Positions 43,355-52,796 are shown, counted from the stretch's first letter. The stretch: 64,000 nt of DNA from Vulcanimicrobiota bacterium (GCA_019637395.1 JAHBVR010000013.1:124001-188000), one strand, 5' to 3'. The notes: a model not told the origin generated them from the letters alone. A program made the numbers and translations.

Positions 43355-44370
43355 GGGAAATTCCGCCGTAGAAATTCGGCCAGAAAATCACCGCCCAGCT
43401 TGTGCATCTTGGCCGAAGGATGAGTGTCCGGCTTGGGCAGGCACAGGTCGGAGTTCTGAAAATCGGCGATGTTGCGCTCCTTCATGACTTCCGCCAGCTT
43501 GGGAGTGAAATCGCAGATTTCAAAGCCGTTGGCCTTGGCAAAAGGCAAGGCGCCGTCGTCGCGGTGCGGAAAACACAGGAAGACGACCTTGAAGTGGTGC
43601 TCCTGAGCCAGTTGACCCAGCTCCTTATAAGAACGCTCCACCGCCGCCCAGCCGACCAGATTTTTATACTTGGCTGGAACCCGGGCGGGGTCATCCTCAT
43701 ACTTGAACTGCTTCTTCTCTTTGTCGAGAAAAATGGTCGGGGCCATGGCCAGACCGTCCCGGCTGAGCTGGCCAAAGATCCAGTCGACCAGGAAGGAAGC
43801 CGATAAATCGTCAGGAGTGCGCTGAATATAGAAAGGCAGTTGGGTGTCGTTGCCGATGTAGTTGATAATCACCACGTCCGGCCTGTACTTCAAACCGTAA
43901 ACACGAAAGCATTCGACTTCCTGGGCCGCATTGTAGCCCGGACGGGCCAGATTGATGAACTCCCAGTCCGGCAAATTCTGGGCGGCCACGCGCACGTAGC
44001 CCTGGTCAAAATCGACGCCCCAGCCGAACATATAGGAATCCCCCAGCGTGACGGCGCGATGGCGCACCGTGGCCGGCCGCTCCAGTGGGTGCTCGAAGTC
44101 CCGAAAACCCTCCCCGTTGGTTTTCACGTTGACCTTCATGAACTCGACGTCCAGATTAGGACGCAAATCGTAGACCAGGCGAGGGTTCTCATTAAATTTA
44201 ACCATCTGGCCGGCGCTGACCGGACCATGCGGAGTCACATAGCCGGCCTGGCGCACGCGGTAGTTGTCGTAGGCCACCTTGCAGCGCAGCCCTACTTCCA
44301 GGGTCAGTGCCCCGGCAGCCAGGCCCGTAGCCATCAGTCCAAGTCTTAAAGCGATTGCACGCAAGCTCAT
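43351..44370 (-). CDS. SGNH-hydrolase-like protein (first of a tandem pair)
   Basis: 339 residues from MSLRAIALRL. N-terminal anchor near 7-25, then LEVGLRCKVAYDNYRV, shared with the neighbour. Block I is AVTLGDSYMFGWGV (Ser), block III YIGNDTQLPF (Asn) and block V PDTHPSAKMH (Asp, His). A paralogue directly downstream overlaps by ATGA, so both are made from one transcript. Both probably act in the periplasm on a wall or surface glycan. Substrate not predictable. Confidence 0.87.
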   Translation of the reverse strand: MSLRAIALRLGLMATGLAAGALTLEVGLRCKVAYDNYRVRQAGYVTPHGPVSAGQMVKFNENPRLVYDLRPNLDVEFMKVNVKTNGEGFRDFEHPLERPATVRHRAVTLGDSYMFGWGVDFDQGYVRVAAQNLPDWEFINLARPGYNAAQEVECFRVYGLKYRPDVVIINYIGNDTQLPFYIQRTPDDLSASFLVDWIFGQLSRDGLAMAPTIFLDKEKKQFKYEDDPARVPAKYKNLVGWAAVERSYKELGQLAQEHHFKVVFLCFPHRDDGALPFAKANGFEICDFTPKLAEVMKERNIADFQNSDLCLPKPDTHPSAKMHKLGGDFLAEFLRRNFP

Positions 44371-44417
44371 GGGGCGCCGGTTCTCCGCCGGCCGCCCGGC
44401 CCCTGGCTCCCAATTTC

Positions 44418-45494
44418 TTAATCCAGAAGTGAATGAACCTTCTCGCGCAATTGAATGGGGCTGAAGGGCTTAGGCAAAAAACTGGCCGTATCGGCCTGAA
44501 ACCCACGCCGCTCCAGTTCCGCAAGGCTGCAACCCGAAGTGAAAAGCACTTTGGCGGGCTGCAATCTCTCGGCCAATTCAACCCCGGTCATGCCCGGCAT
44601 AGCAAAGTCGGTCACCAGCAGCTCCACCGGTTCCAGTGGTGCTTGCATAACCTGCTCTCCATTGCCCGCCTCGACCACTTCATAGCCTTCGCGGCGCAAC
44701 AGGGTCACCATCAGGCGGCGAATGGCGTCGTTATCTTCGACCACCAACACGCGCGGCTTTCGTTTGGTGGGCGGGGCCTCCCGCAACGGAGTCAGGTCTT
44801 GCAAACTGCCGACCAACCGGTTCTCCAGGCGGCGCCCCCGCACCCGGACTTTGCGAATGTGTGCATCCGGCCAGGTCAGTTCTATTTCGCCGAGCAGAGA
44901 GGTGGCGAACCAGGCACGTAACCGCTCTTGCTCTTCGGCGGGCAAAGTCCGCCACAAGGCCTGAGGTTGTTCATAAGCCAGGCTAACCGGGAGGCCCAGA
45001 ATACGCTCGAAAGCGGGACTGACGTAAACGAACCGGTTTTGTTTCAATTGAAAAATCCAATAGCAATCGTCGATGGCCGAAACCACCTCCGCCAGGCGCC
45101 GCTGGCCGCACCGGAGCTGTTCGTTTTCTAAAATGGCTTCAATGGTATGGGGCAAGCGCCGCATGTGGCGGACATTTTTGATGACGTAGTCGGTCGCGCC
45201 CATTTTCATGGCTTGCACGGCCAGTTCTTCGCTGCCGGTGCCGGTCAAAATCACCACCGGCACTTCGGGCATCTCCCGCTTGACCAATTGTAAAACGTCC
45301 AGGCCGCTGAATCCCAAAACATTCAGATCGGTGATGACCAGAGAGAAATCCTGCGAAAGTTTACCTAAAAAGTCATCCCGGCTGCCCACTTCCACCAGTT
45401 CATAGGGTCGAGGCGCTTCCTGCAGGGCCAAACGCACCAACTCCCGGTCCAATTCGGCATCATCCACATACAGAAGTCTGGCCGGCTTCCTCAA
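44418..45494 (-). CDS. REC-PAS-REC response regulator without output domain
   Basis: 358 residues. Residues 6-125 form a receiver domain with YVDDAELD acidic pocket, D56 as phospho-acceptor (ITDLN) and T-x-x-x at GTGSEE. Residues 128-230 form a PAS-like domain (WIFQLKQNRFVYVSPAFERI). A second receiver occupies 247-358, with VVEDNDA and D296 (VTDFAMPG) and K near FLPKPFSP. There is no DNA-binding, GGDEF or kinase module, so it is probably a phosphorelay or protein-protein signalling component. No kinase gene is next to it. Confidence 0.85.
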   Translation of the reverse strand: MRKPARLLYVDDAELDRELVRLALQEAPRPYELVEVGSRDDFLGKLSQDFSLVITDLNVLGFSGLDVLQLVKREMPEVPVVILTGTGSEELAVQAMKMGATDYVIKNVRHMRRLPHTIEAILENEQLRCGQRRLAEVVSAIDDCYWIFQLKQNRFVYVSPAFERILGLPVSLAYEQPQALWRTLPAEEQERLRAWFATSLLGEIELTWPDAHIRKVRVRGRRLENRLVGSLQDLTPLREAPPTKRKPRVLVVEDNDAIRRLMVTLLRREGYEVVEAGNGEQVMQAPLEPVELLVTDFAMPGMTGVELAERLQPAKVLFTSGCSLAELERRGFQADTASFLPKPFSPIQLREKVHSLLD

Positions 45495-45588
45495 ACAGCT
45501 CTATCACTCCCCGCTTAAACCTGCTCTTTTTGCAATAGCTCTATAATTGTAATTCAAGAAAGAAGCCCTGGGCAGTAGGGTAAACCCT

Positions 45589-46725
45589 CTAAGTTTTGGG
45601 GGGACGGGGGCCGAGGTACTGGTGCAGAGTGCACTCGATCATTCCGTTGTAGAGCTTGCGCCGCTTATCCGGAGTTCGTCCGAAGCAGTGAACGAACTCC
45701 GGGTGATTGGTGATGATGTAAGCGGACCAGGTCTGCAGCCAGGGGACCACGATGCGGCCGAACTCCGCGTAAAGCCGTTCGACCTCGCGCCGATCGGAGA
45801 GCCGTTCTCCGTAGGGCGGATTGGTGATCAGCACCCCGTAGTCCGTCTGGGTGGCCAGTTGCTGCAAGGGCCGGGTGCGGAAAGTGATGCCCCGGCCTCC
45901 CAAACCAGCGCGTTCTAAATTCTGGTTGGCCAGCCGAATGGCCTGATCGTCGCCGTCGGAGCCGGAAATGCGCAGTTTGGTGCTGCGATCGAAGAGGTCC
46001 TCGGCTTCCTGGCGGGCTTCCCGCCACACCCGGGCGCCCACCGCCGGCCAGTGCTCGGCCGCGAACTCCCGTTGCCCGCCCGGAGCCCTCTTCAGGCCCA
46101 CCATGGCGGCCTCCAGCAAGATGGTGCCGCTCCCGCAGAAGGGGTCCACCAGCAAGCGCCCGGAGTCCCAGTAGCTCAGCAAAATCATGCCGGCGGCCAG
46201 AGTCTCGCGAATGGGCGCTTCGGTGGTCAGCAAACGGTAGCCGCGCTTGTGCAGACCGGTGCCGCTGGTATCCAGACTGAGGCTGGCCTGGTCCCTGGCC
46301 AGGGCCACGCGAATGGGAAAGCGGGCGCCCGTTTCGGGAAAGGTTTGCGCTCCATAGCGGGCGGCCAGAGCTTCCACCACCGCTTTCTTGGTCACCGATT
46401 GGAGGGCCGGAACACTCGACAACTGGGAGCCATGGCTCAATCCTTCCACCGGAAACTCGGCGTCTTGAGGCAGCAAGTCAGCCCAGGGCAAGGACTTGAC
46501 TCCTTGAAAGAGCTCTTCGAAGCTGGTGGCCGGAAAACAGCCCAATCGCAGCCAGATACGGTCGGCCGTGCGCGCCCACAGATTGGCCCGGGCCATGGCC
46601 AGGAAGTCCCCCTGAAAAAAGACGTGGCCGTTGTCGCTGCGCACGCCCTCCAACCCCAGGGCCTTGAGTTCCCGCCCCAGCACCGCCTCCAGGCCAAAGG
46701 CGCAAGTCGCATCAAAATCAAACAT
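45589..46725 (-). CDS. THUMP-domain RNA guanine-N2-methyltransferase (RlmL N-half/YcbY type)
   Basis: 378 residues from MFDFDATCAFG. The first 150 residues are a THUMP RNA-binding region (FGLEAVLGRELKALGLEGV, TADRIWLRLGCFPATSFEEL). The methyltransferase part shows VDPFCGSGTILLEAA (SAM motif I) and LITNPPYGERLSDRREVE, the catalytic NPPY motif for exocyclic nitrogen. Together these match rRNA (guanine-N2) methyltransferases of the RlmL/YpsC class. A longer frame starts 22 codons upstream but lacks protein character. The gene diverges from the FAD oxidase gene at 46803 with 77 bases between. Confidence 0.9.
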   Translation of the reverse strand: MFDFDATCAFGLEAVLGRELKALGLEGVRSDNGHVFFQGDFLAMARANLWARTADRIWLRLGCFPATSFEELFQGVKSLPWADLLPQDAEFPVEGLSHGSQLSSVPALQSVTKKAVVEALAARYGAQTFPETGARFPIRVALARDQASLSLDTSGTGLHKRGYRLLTTEAPIRETLAAGMILLSYWDSGRLLVDPFCGSGTILLEAAMVGLKRAPGGQREFAAEHWPAVGARVWREARQEAEDLFDRSTKLRISGSDGDDQAIRLANQNLERAGLGGRGITFRTRPLQQLATQTDYGVLITNPPYGERLSDRREVERLYAEFGRIVVPWLQTWSAYIITNHPEFVHCFGRTPDKRRKLYNGMIECTLHQYLGPRPPKT

Positions 46726-46802
46726 GGCGGGGGGTTCGCAGCCACTTCTGCGACGCCTCCCGGGGAAGGACCCCACTCCGGCCATAGCCAACCATCGGTC
46801 TC

Positions 46803-48299
46803 ATGCGTACACGGCTTCTCTTTCTCTGTCTGACTCTGCTCAGTTTCCTCCAAAGCCTGCCGCTCTGGTCCCAGGAACGCCCGCAGGTGGTGGTGGTGGG
46901 CGGAGGCATCGCCGGTCTGGTCACCGCCTACAAGCTGGAGCAGCGCGGCTATCGCACCTGCCTGCTGGAAAGCAGTGAACGGTTGGGCGGGCGCATCGGC
47001 ACGGCCCATTACTCCAAGGGTTTGGAAGCCGAATACGGCATGCAGGAGATTTGGGAGAAAAGCCCGCTCATCGGCATCCTCAGAGAACTCGGACTGCAGT
47101 TGGAATCCAGCGACGATCCCTTTTCCAGCCTGCTGCTGGACGATCACCTCTACGCCTTCACCGAAGACACGCGCGAGGAATATTTTAAGAAGCTCTTCAC
47201 TCCCGCCGAGCGCAAGGCCTTTGACGCCACCATCGGCGAGTTGGAAAGTTGCTATACCGAGGCGACCAGCAAAGGCTTGACTCCGAAGATGCTCAAATTG
47301 CAGGACATGAGCTTCGCGGAGTTCCTCAAAGCCCGTCAGCTTCCGCCTAAAGTGGAGCAGGCCTTGCGCCTGACCATCGAGGTGGAACTGGCTACGGTGG
47401 CCGAAAAGTTCAGCGCGCTTTCCGCCATTCTTGAATACCGCACTTTTCTCTTCGGTGGCGAAAAGAACTTTCACGTGCCCGGGGGCAACAGCGTCATTAT
47501 CGGAAAGCTGAGTGACGCACTCAAGGGTCCGAAAATTCTGGGGGCGACCGTCACCCACGTGGTGCGTCGCCAGGAAAATGGACGTCTGCTGGCCGAGGTC
47601 AGCTACCTCAAGAATTCCACCGAACAAAAGGTGCAGGCCGAGGCCGTGGTCATGGCCGTCCCCTGGGTGATGTTACACCAGATCCAGTTCGAGCCGGCGC
47701 TAACCGAGCCACAGCTGCGCGCCCTCTCCCGGCTGGGACGAGGGCAGTACACCGTCATTCATATGCTGCTCGACAAGGCGGTGGCCGGCTTGTGGGCCCA
47801 AGGAGACCCCTTTCCCGTATTGAGTAACGCCGAACTCGGAGTCATCTATGGGCCCCACGCCACCGACACCAACGGGCCGGAGATCGTCTTTTCCTTCCTG
47901 ATTTACGGACCCGAGGCGGAGGCTTACCATATGGCTCCCCGAGACCTCAAACGGGATGAAGTGTTGGAAGGAATGGACGCCGTTTGGCCCGGCTTCTCCA
48001 AATACGTGCACGAAACGTTCTTTTATACCTACCATCCGGCGGCTGTGACCTACTGGCCCAAAGGCCGTTCTCCCCTGGATGAACTCTCCCAGGCCATCCG
48101 TACCCCGAACCAGGGTCTGTTCTTAGCCGGCGACTGGACCGAAAGCAGTCACGCGGAAGGGGCCGTACATTCAGCCCTGCTGACGGCTGACAAAGTCGAC
48201 AGCTATCTAAGGCTTACTTCTCGCCGCGCAGGACCTTCAGGTACTGGACCAGGGCTTCGCGCTGATCATCCTTCAATTTGTTACCGTAGCCGTCCATAG
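46803..48299 (+). CDS. Secreted FAD-dependent amine oxidase-like flavoprotein
   Basis: 498 residues. A signal peptide covers about 1-24 (LLFLCLTLLSFLQSLPLWS). FAD-binding VVVVGGGIAGLVTAYKL follows at 30-50, then LLESSERLGGRIGTAH, the GG-doublet of flavin amine oxidases. The C-terminus LFLAGDWTESSHAEGAVHSA completes the FAD site. Export of a flavoprotein suggests the Tat or Sec route; no twin-arginine motif is evident (MRTRLLF). The substrate may be an amine or a carotenoid-like compound. Its 3' end overlaps the opposing cytochrome c gene by 86 bases. Confidence 0.85.
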   Translation: MRTRLLFLCLTLLSFLQSLPLWSQERPQVVVVGGGIAGLVTAYKLEQRGYRTCLLESSERLGGRIGTAHYSKGLEAEYGMQEIWEKSPLIGILRELGLQLESSDDPFSSLLLDDHLYAFTEDTREEYFKKLFTPAERKAFDATIGELESCYTEATSKGLTPKMLKLQDMSFAEFLKARQLPPKVEQALRLTIEVELATVAEKFSALSAILEYRTFLFGGEKNFHVPGGNSVIIGKLSDALKGPKILGATVTHVVRRQENGRLLAEVSYLKNSTEQKVQAEAVVMAVPWVMLHQIQFEPALTEPQLRALSRLGRGQYTVIHMLLDKAVAGLWAQGDPFPVLSNAELGVIYGPHATDTNGPEIVFSFLIYGPEAEAYHMAPRDLKRDEVLEGMDAVWPGFSKYVHETFFYTYHPAAVTYWPKGRSPLDELSQAIRTPNQGLFLAGDWTESSHAEGAVHSALLTADKVDSYLRLTSRRAGPSGTGPGLRADHPSICYRSRP

Positions 48300-48537
48300 G
48301 AGTGCCCGGCACGCCTTTGGTAATAATTTTGAGGACCGCTTTGTCGGTGGTGCCGCGTTTGTAGCTGGCAGCCGCCAGGCTGCTGGGCTTGCTGTCGAAG
48401 CCCCGGGCGTCGGGACCGTCACCCATTCCTTGGGCGCCGTGGCAACCGGCGCACCATGTCGTATAGAGCGCCTTGCCGTCAGGGGGAGCCGCCTGAACAG
48501 CCCCGGCGGTCAAAGCCAACAAAAGAATCCTTCGCAT
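48214..48537 (-). CDS. Periplasmic cytochrome c (monohaem)
   Basis: 107 residues from MRRILLLALT, chosen because a 16-residue signal peptide follows. The haem site is WCAGCHG (C29, C32, H33) and the distal methionine is probably M81 (GTPMDGYG). The rest is the short class I cytochrome fold ending YLKVLRGEK. It may carry electrons to or from the oppositely encoded flavoprotein; they overlap at their 3' ends. A longer frame exists upstream but adds no signal. Confidence 0.9.
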   Translation of the reverse strand: MRRILLLALTAGAVQAAPPDGKALYTTWCAGCHGAQGMGDGPDARGFDSKPSSLAAASYKRGTTDKAVLKIITKGVPGTPMDGYGNKLKDDQREALVQYLKVLRGEK

Positions 48538-48598
48538 ACCGGCTGTTTCGCTCAGGCTCCCCGAGGTGCCTTCCAGACAGGTGCCGAACCGGCGCGCC

Positions 48599-49840
48599 AT
48601 GGCCTTAGAAACCATTCTGAGCAGCGACGGCTTCCAATTGGCCTGGGAAAACTCGGCCGATTTCCTCCATCTGGTGTGCCACCATCCCCAGCTCGAGACT
48701 CCCCTGGGGATCTCCCTGGATGCTCAGGAACGCCAAGATTTTCTAGAAATCGTACGCTCGGCTCAAAGAATGCAGACTCAATCGCTGGAGCAGTCGCACC
48801 GACTGGGAGCTTTGCCCGCCCGTCCGGCGCGTTTACGCCTGGCCCTGGCCCCGGGTCCCCGCCTGGTGGTGGAAGCCATCCTGGCCGGCCGGCAATTGTT
48901 CGAAGTCAGTCTGGAAAGCCGCTCAGCGGTGCGCGCCCTGGTCCACCTGCTGATTCAGCAACCCGATTCGACCACTCGAAGAATCGAAGCGACCTTGGGA
49001 GAACGCGAGCAGGACCGAGTCCAATTGGGCGGGCAGTGGGGAGTGTGGCGGGAACCACACAGTCACGTGCTGGGCCCGGCCGGCGAGTGGCTTCCTCTGG
49101 CCGAACTCCCCGCGGGCCAGGCTTTACGAGGCTGGCTCAACCCAAACGGGAACTGGGAACGTCTGAGCCTGGACGCGGGCGCGCCGGCGGGTCCGGACCG
49201 CCTGGTGGAACGCGGTCTTTTCGAGCAAGCCGAGGCGGCCTACGGGGTAATGGAAGCAAACCAGGCCAAGCAAGAACTGGGGCGGGCCTACCTGGCCGTG
49301 CAGCGCGGTCCGCTGCTGGAGGCGCTCCCCCATCTGCAGGTGGCTCGGAGCTTGAGCGGCGAACTCAGCGAAGAAGACGAGAACCTGCTGCTGGAATTGG
49401 AGACCTATCTGCTCTGCCAGCAAGGCACGGACAAGGCCTCGCTGATAGTCCAGAACATGCAAAAACTGGTGGCCCGCCAGGTGACCCGGGACCGTTGGGC
49501 GGCCCGGCGCGCCCTGAGCAACTGGTGGGTTCTCCTGGATTTGCTCTGGGATGGACAGGTACCTGCCCTCCCCCTGCAGGTCTGGCAGAGTTGGCTGGCG
49601 CAAATCCCATCGCCGATCATGCTGCCGACCCTCTCCTTCGCCCGGCCCGCTGCCTGGAGCAGGCCAGCGGAGAAACCCGCGAGGGTCCTACCGGCTCGGG
49701 TATTACCGCCGGAACGGAGTCAGTTGGCGCCGCTGATTGCCATCCTCCTGGCGCTCCTGCTGGGTTTCTGGTGGCGTTGGAAACACCCGGTGCAATGGAG
49801 TACTCAGCCCACGGCTCCAGTTACCGGCTCTGCAAGATAA
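48599..49840 (+). CDS. Hypothetical protein with C-terminal membrane anchor
   Basis: 413 residues from MALETILSSDG. The first 190 residues look beta-rich (LRLALAPGPRLVVEAILAGR), the next 180 helical (YLAVQRGPLLEALPHLQVAR, LQVWQSWLAQIPS) with TPR-like character. A hydrophobic helix near 385-400 (LIAILLALLLGFWWRWK) precedes a short tail, so the protein may be tail-anchored. It starts within the divergent cytochrome c promoter. No family recognised. Confidence 0.7.
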   Translation: MALETILSSDGFQLAWENSADFLHLVCHHPQLETPLGISLDAQERQDFLEIVRSAQRMQTQSLEQSHRLGALPARPARLRLALAPGPRLVVEAILAGRQLFEVSLESRSAVRALVHLLIQQPDSTTRRIEATLGEREQDRVQLGGQWGVWREPHSHVLGPAGEWLPLAELPAGQALRGWLNPNGNWERLSLDAGAPAGPDRLVERGLFEQAEAAYGVMEANQAKQELGRAYLAVQRGPLLEALPHLQVARSLSGELSEEDENLLLELETYLLCQQGTDKASLIVQNMQKLVARQVTRDRWAARRALSNWWVLLDLLWDGQVPALPLQVWQSWLAQIPSPIMLPTLSFARPAAWSRPAEKPARVLPARVLPPERSQLAPLIAILLALLLGFWWRWKHPVQWSTQPTAPVTGSAR

Positions 49841-50963
49841 GCATATCGGCAATAGCGTCGCGCTGCTTTTGGGAAAGGTTGCGCAGGGACGGCAGCGCTT
49901 TCAGCATGGCCTCGCCCTCTTTGGGGTTGATTTTGCCGTCCGCTATTCCTTTCTTCACCGAGTCGGCCATATAATTAAAAGTATCCATCCCCATCGCCTG
50001 CCCCGTCACAAATGCGGTACGGTGACTGACGCCGAAAGTGGAGCCGGCTAACTGCTTGCCGGCCTCGTCGCGCGCCTTGCTGCTCATCTTGTCATACATG
50101 CCGGTCACTTCCGGGGGTAGCTTGCGCAGCAACTCGAACTTGCCGCTCTTCTCCAGGGACTGGCGCACATTGTCCTTGAGATAGGCGAACTCTTTCTTGG
50201 GCTCAGGCTTGGGCTCGACCGCTTTGGGCTCGGGCCTGGCTGGTTCTGGCCTGGCCTCGACCGGCCTGGCTTCCGCCTGCTTGGGTTCGGCCGGCTTGGG
50301 TTCGATCGCTTTCGGCTCTTCCTTCTTCGCCTGCTCCGGGGCCCTGGCTTTGCCGTTGAGAACTTTGAGCGTTTCCTGGCCGATGATGCCGTCTTCTTTG
50401 AGACCATTCTCTCTTTGCAGTTTCTTAACGGCTTCTTGCGTTTTGGGACCGAACTTGCCATCCGTCTTTAAATCGCCGCCCAACCGATTCATCAATTCCT
50501 GGGCGCCGCGCACCTTGGAGCCCTGCGAACCCTGGCTGAGCAACATGTCCTTGTTCAAGGTCAGGCCTTTGGCCAACTGCTTGTGGGTGGCCGCGCCGGC
50601 CACGCCGTCTTGCTCCAGGCCTTTGCGTCCCTGGAACTTGCGCAACGCCTTCTCGGTCTTGGGACCGAATTCACCGTCGGCCTTCAAGCCGGCTCCCTGC
50701 GCGTTCAACTGATGCTGCAGATTCTTGACGTCATCGCCGCTCTGGCCGCGTCGCAGGCCCGGACTGGCCGCTCCCCAGGCGCCAAAGTTGGGAGGGGCCG
50801 CGTTGGCGCTCTCGCCGGGATGACCGGTTACGCGCACATCGTCATCGGTGGTTTTTCCCTTGGGAGCCTTCTTAGCGGGAGCCTGAGAAACCGGCTCCTT
50901 CCGGGTGGCTGGCTGAGTCGCAGCCACCCTGGGATGATCGCTGGAGATACCTTTGGCCGACAT
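49821..50963 (-). CDS. Peptidoglycan-binding-domain protein
   Basis: 380 residues. Two PG_binding_1 domains are clear: LRRGQSGDDVKNLQHQLNA to GVAGAATHKQLAKG (about 70-130), and LSQGSQGSKVRGAQELMNRL to DGIIGQETLKVLNG (about 142-200). A long Pro/Glu/Lys-rich linker (KPAEPKQAEARPVEARPEPA) follows, then a 110-residue helical C-terminus (KFELLRKLPPEVTGMYDK). No signal peptide is seen, so export, if any, uses another route; phage-like or injection-system proteins sometimes look like this. Its 3' end overlaps the opposing hypothetical gene by 20 bases. Confidence 0.85.
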   Translation of the reverse strand: MSAKGISSDHPRVAATQPATRKEPVSQAPAKKAPKGKTTDDDVRVTGHPGESANAAPPNFGAWGAASPGLRRGQSGDDVKNLQHQLNAQGAGLKADGEFGPKTEKALRKFQGRKGLEQDGVAGAATHKQLAKGLTLNKDMLLSQGSQGSKVRGAQELMNRLGGDLKTDGKFGPKTQEAVKKLQRENGLKEDGIIGQETLKVLNGKARAPEQAKKEEPKAIEPKPAEPKQAEARPVEARPEPARPEPKAVEPKPEPKKEFAYLKDNVRQSLEKSGKFELLRKLPPEVTGMYDKMSSKARDEAGKQLAGSTFGVSHRTAFVTGQAMGMDTFNYMADSVKKGIADGKINPKEGEAMLKALPSLRNLSQKQRDAIADMLILQSR

Positions 50964-51008
50964 AGTACATCCTGTTTCCGCAGATTTCCCTCATTATGCA
51001 ACAAGAAA

Positions 51009-51034
51009 AAAGCGAAGCCACCTGGCTCCGCTTT
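51009..51034 (-). terminator. Rho-independent terminator
   Basis: AAAGCGAAGCCA and TGGCTCCGCTTT pair with one mismatch around CC; on the minus strand TTTTTT follows. It ends the transcript of the gene at 51061-51651, before the peptidoglycan-binding gene. Confidence 0.85.
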
Positions 51035-51060
51035 AACAAATGATGAACTTTGTTGCCGAG

Positions 51061-51651
51061 TTATTGCTGTTCTTTAGGCTCGCCCTGATTCAGGCCCTGC
51101 AGGATGTTACCCAGAATCTGAGTGGGATTGTCTTCCTTATGGGCGTAGAAACCGTAGTTGCCGCCGTCCTTCTCGTTGACCTCGACGAAGCGCAGGCTGT
51201 CTCCCTTGTCTCGGGCCAACCCTTCCAAGGTGGTACCGGCGTCTTTGACGCGGGTGGAGAGCGTGGCGATAAAGTATTCCTGTCCAGGCTCCACGCCGGC
51301 GGCCTTATCCCGCTCCTGACGATTGTGCTTACCGATATTCTCGAGGCTCTCTCCCTTACTCAAATCGAGCTGGGGAATAGGCTCCTGGATGGCGCGACCC
51401 AGGCGAACTTTCTCCACATTGAACGGGAGACCGGCTGCCTCCGACAGTTTGCGCAAATCGCCGACCAGGGCGTCGGGACTGGCGCCTTTAACCTGCATGG
51501 TGGCTTTATCCCGGAACCACTTGTCTTCCAGCACCAGTTCGCCAGGGCTGTTCTCGAAGCGAACGCTGGCCGACTTCATGCGGGTGGAGGCTACCGAGAA
51601 CCCGACCATATTCGGGTTGATAGCGCCGACCGAGGTGAAACTTCCGGACAT
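51061..51651 (-). CDS. Hypothetical protein, 196 residues
   Basis: Starts MSGSFTSVGAIN with GGAG ten bases upstream. No signal or membrane helix. A mixed alpha/beta content is suggested: VRFENSPGELVLEDK, then EYFIATLSTRVKDAGTTLEG, and a conserved-looking QILGNILQGLNQGE end. It lies on the same strand upstream of the peptidoglycan-binding gene but is separated from it by a strong terminator. No family recognised. Confidence 0.65.
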   Translation of the reverse strand: MSGSFTSVGAINPNMVGFSVASTRMKSASVRFENSPGELVLEDKWFRDKATMQVKGASPDALVGDLRKLSEAAGLPFNVEKVRLGRAIQEPIPQLDLSKGESLENIGKHNRQERDKAAGVEPGQEYFIATLSTRVKDAGTTLEGLARDKGDSLRFVEVNEKDGGNYGFYAHKEDNPTQILGNILQGLNQGEPKEQQ

Positions 51652-51762
51652 TGTGTGTGTATCTCCTTAGAACCTGATAGATAGAGCTTAGCCGCCGGTG
51701 CTGAAAAATCGTTGAACCTCCCTTTCAGGGAGGTTTCAGTCTCAAGCGCTATCCTCCGAGGT

Positions 51763-52074
51763 ATGGCAACCGTAAACGTCTACACCTACTACACCCACAA
51801 ATTGGCCCATCAGAAAATGCCTCGCCCCAAGGCGGCCCGCCGGGTCCCACGCTTGCCCCGTATCCATCCGAGGCTGGTCATCCCGGTGCTGGTCTTGCTG
51901 TGGCTGCGCTTTCTGCCTCCCGCCCAGCCGGTGGCCGCTTTGATCGGCTGCGGTCTGGCCCTGGGGTTCCTTTTCATCCTCAGCCGCATCGGGATTCGCA
52001 CCCGCAAAGTCTGGCGCGCCCTCAACGGTTTGTCTCTGGGAGCCGACGATCTCCAAGTACTCTGCAGCCGTTAG
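51763..52074 (+). CDS. Small membrane protein, 103 residues
   Basis: ATG at 51763, with CCGAGGT just upstream. After a basic amphipathic N-terminus (KMPRPKAARRVPRLPRIHPR), two hydrophobic helices follow: VIPVLVLLWLRFLPPAQP and VAALIGCGLALGFLFILSR. The remainder, RIGIRTRKVWRALNG, is basic. It may be a two-helix membrane protein with both ends cytoplasmic. Seven bases separate it from the next gene, so they are probably co-transcribed. No family recognised. Confidence 0.6.
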   Translation: MATVNVYTYYTHKLAHQKMPRPKAARRVPRLPRIHPRLVIPVLVLLWLRFLPPAQPVAALIGCGLALGFLFILSRIGIRTRKVWRALNGLSLGADDLQVLCSR

Positions 52075-52081
52075 CCCCCGC

Positions 52082-52750
52082 ATGTCCTGGCGCGAAGAAG
52101 ACAATCCTCTCAGCGGCGGCCTGCGCAATCCCGGGCTGGTGGCTCCTCTCCTCGATTTAGCCTTGCACATGCAGGCCGGCCATCTCACCCCCGCGGAGTA
52201 TCTGGAACGGATTCAGAAAGCCCAGGGACGATTTCAGCGGCTGCGCGGACGCATGGCCGAATCCATCCTGGCCGGCACCAATCTGGAAGCCTACCGCGAA
52301 GGACTGATGGAAGCGCTGGATGACACTTTTAACCTGCTCCAGTATGGACTGGAAGAGCTTCAAGTCTATCGGGTCGGCGAAAATCGCGCCCCCCTGCGCA
52401 TGGGTCGACTTTTGCTGGAAAAAGGTGAGCAAGAGTACCTGGCCTTACTGGAAATCATTCAAAAAGAAGCGGACGTTCCGGGCTGCGAGCGCGAGCGCAC
52501 TACCGATTTGTGGTCGCAGCTCCTGCATGAAGCCGGACGAGCCCGGCTCGGAGAAATCACCCCCGAGGACTACCTGGAAACCCTGGCCTGGGGCGAGTGG
52601 GCGTTACGAGCCCATATGGACGGTACCTTCCGGGATTTCCAACGAGCCTTGAACTCCCTGCGAGCCTCCCCTGACCAGCCGACCGAGGCGGAACAGAAGG
52701 TGCTCGTGTCGCTCCACCGGCTGCGCGAATTTCTGGGACTGTCGGTGTAG
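52082..52750 (+). CDS. Hypothetical helical protein
   Basis: 222 residues, almost all helical. It has two similar helix-rich parts, each with a TPAEYLERI- or TPEDYLETL-type segment (HLTPAEYLERIQKAQGRFQR, then EITPEDYLETLAWGEWALRA), which suggests internal duplication. No signal peptide or membrane helix. It follows the small membrane-protein gene closely. No family recognised. Confidence 0.68.
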   Translation: MSWREEDNPLSGGLRNPGLVAPLLDLALHMQAGHLTPAEYLERIQKAQGRFQRLRGRMAESILAGTNLEAYREGLMEALDDTFNLLQYGLEELQVYRVGENRAPLRMGRLLLEKGEQEYLALLEIIQKEADVPGCERERTTDLWSQLLHEAGRARLGEITPEDYLETLAWGEWALRAHMDGTFRDFQRALNSLRASPDQPTEAEQKVLVSLHRLREFLGLSV

Positions 52751-52796
52751 CGGAGTAGGGAAAAGGAGTCGAGCGCCTGCCTCCAAAGGCCACTCC

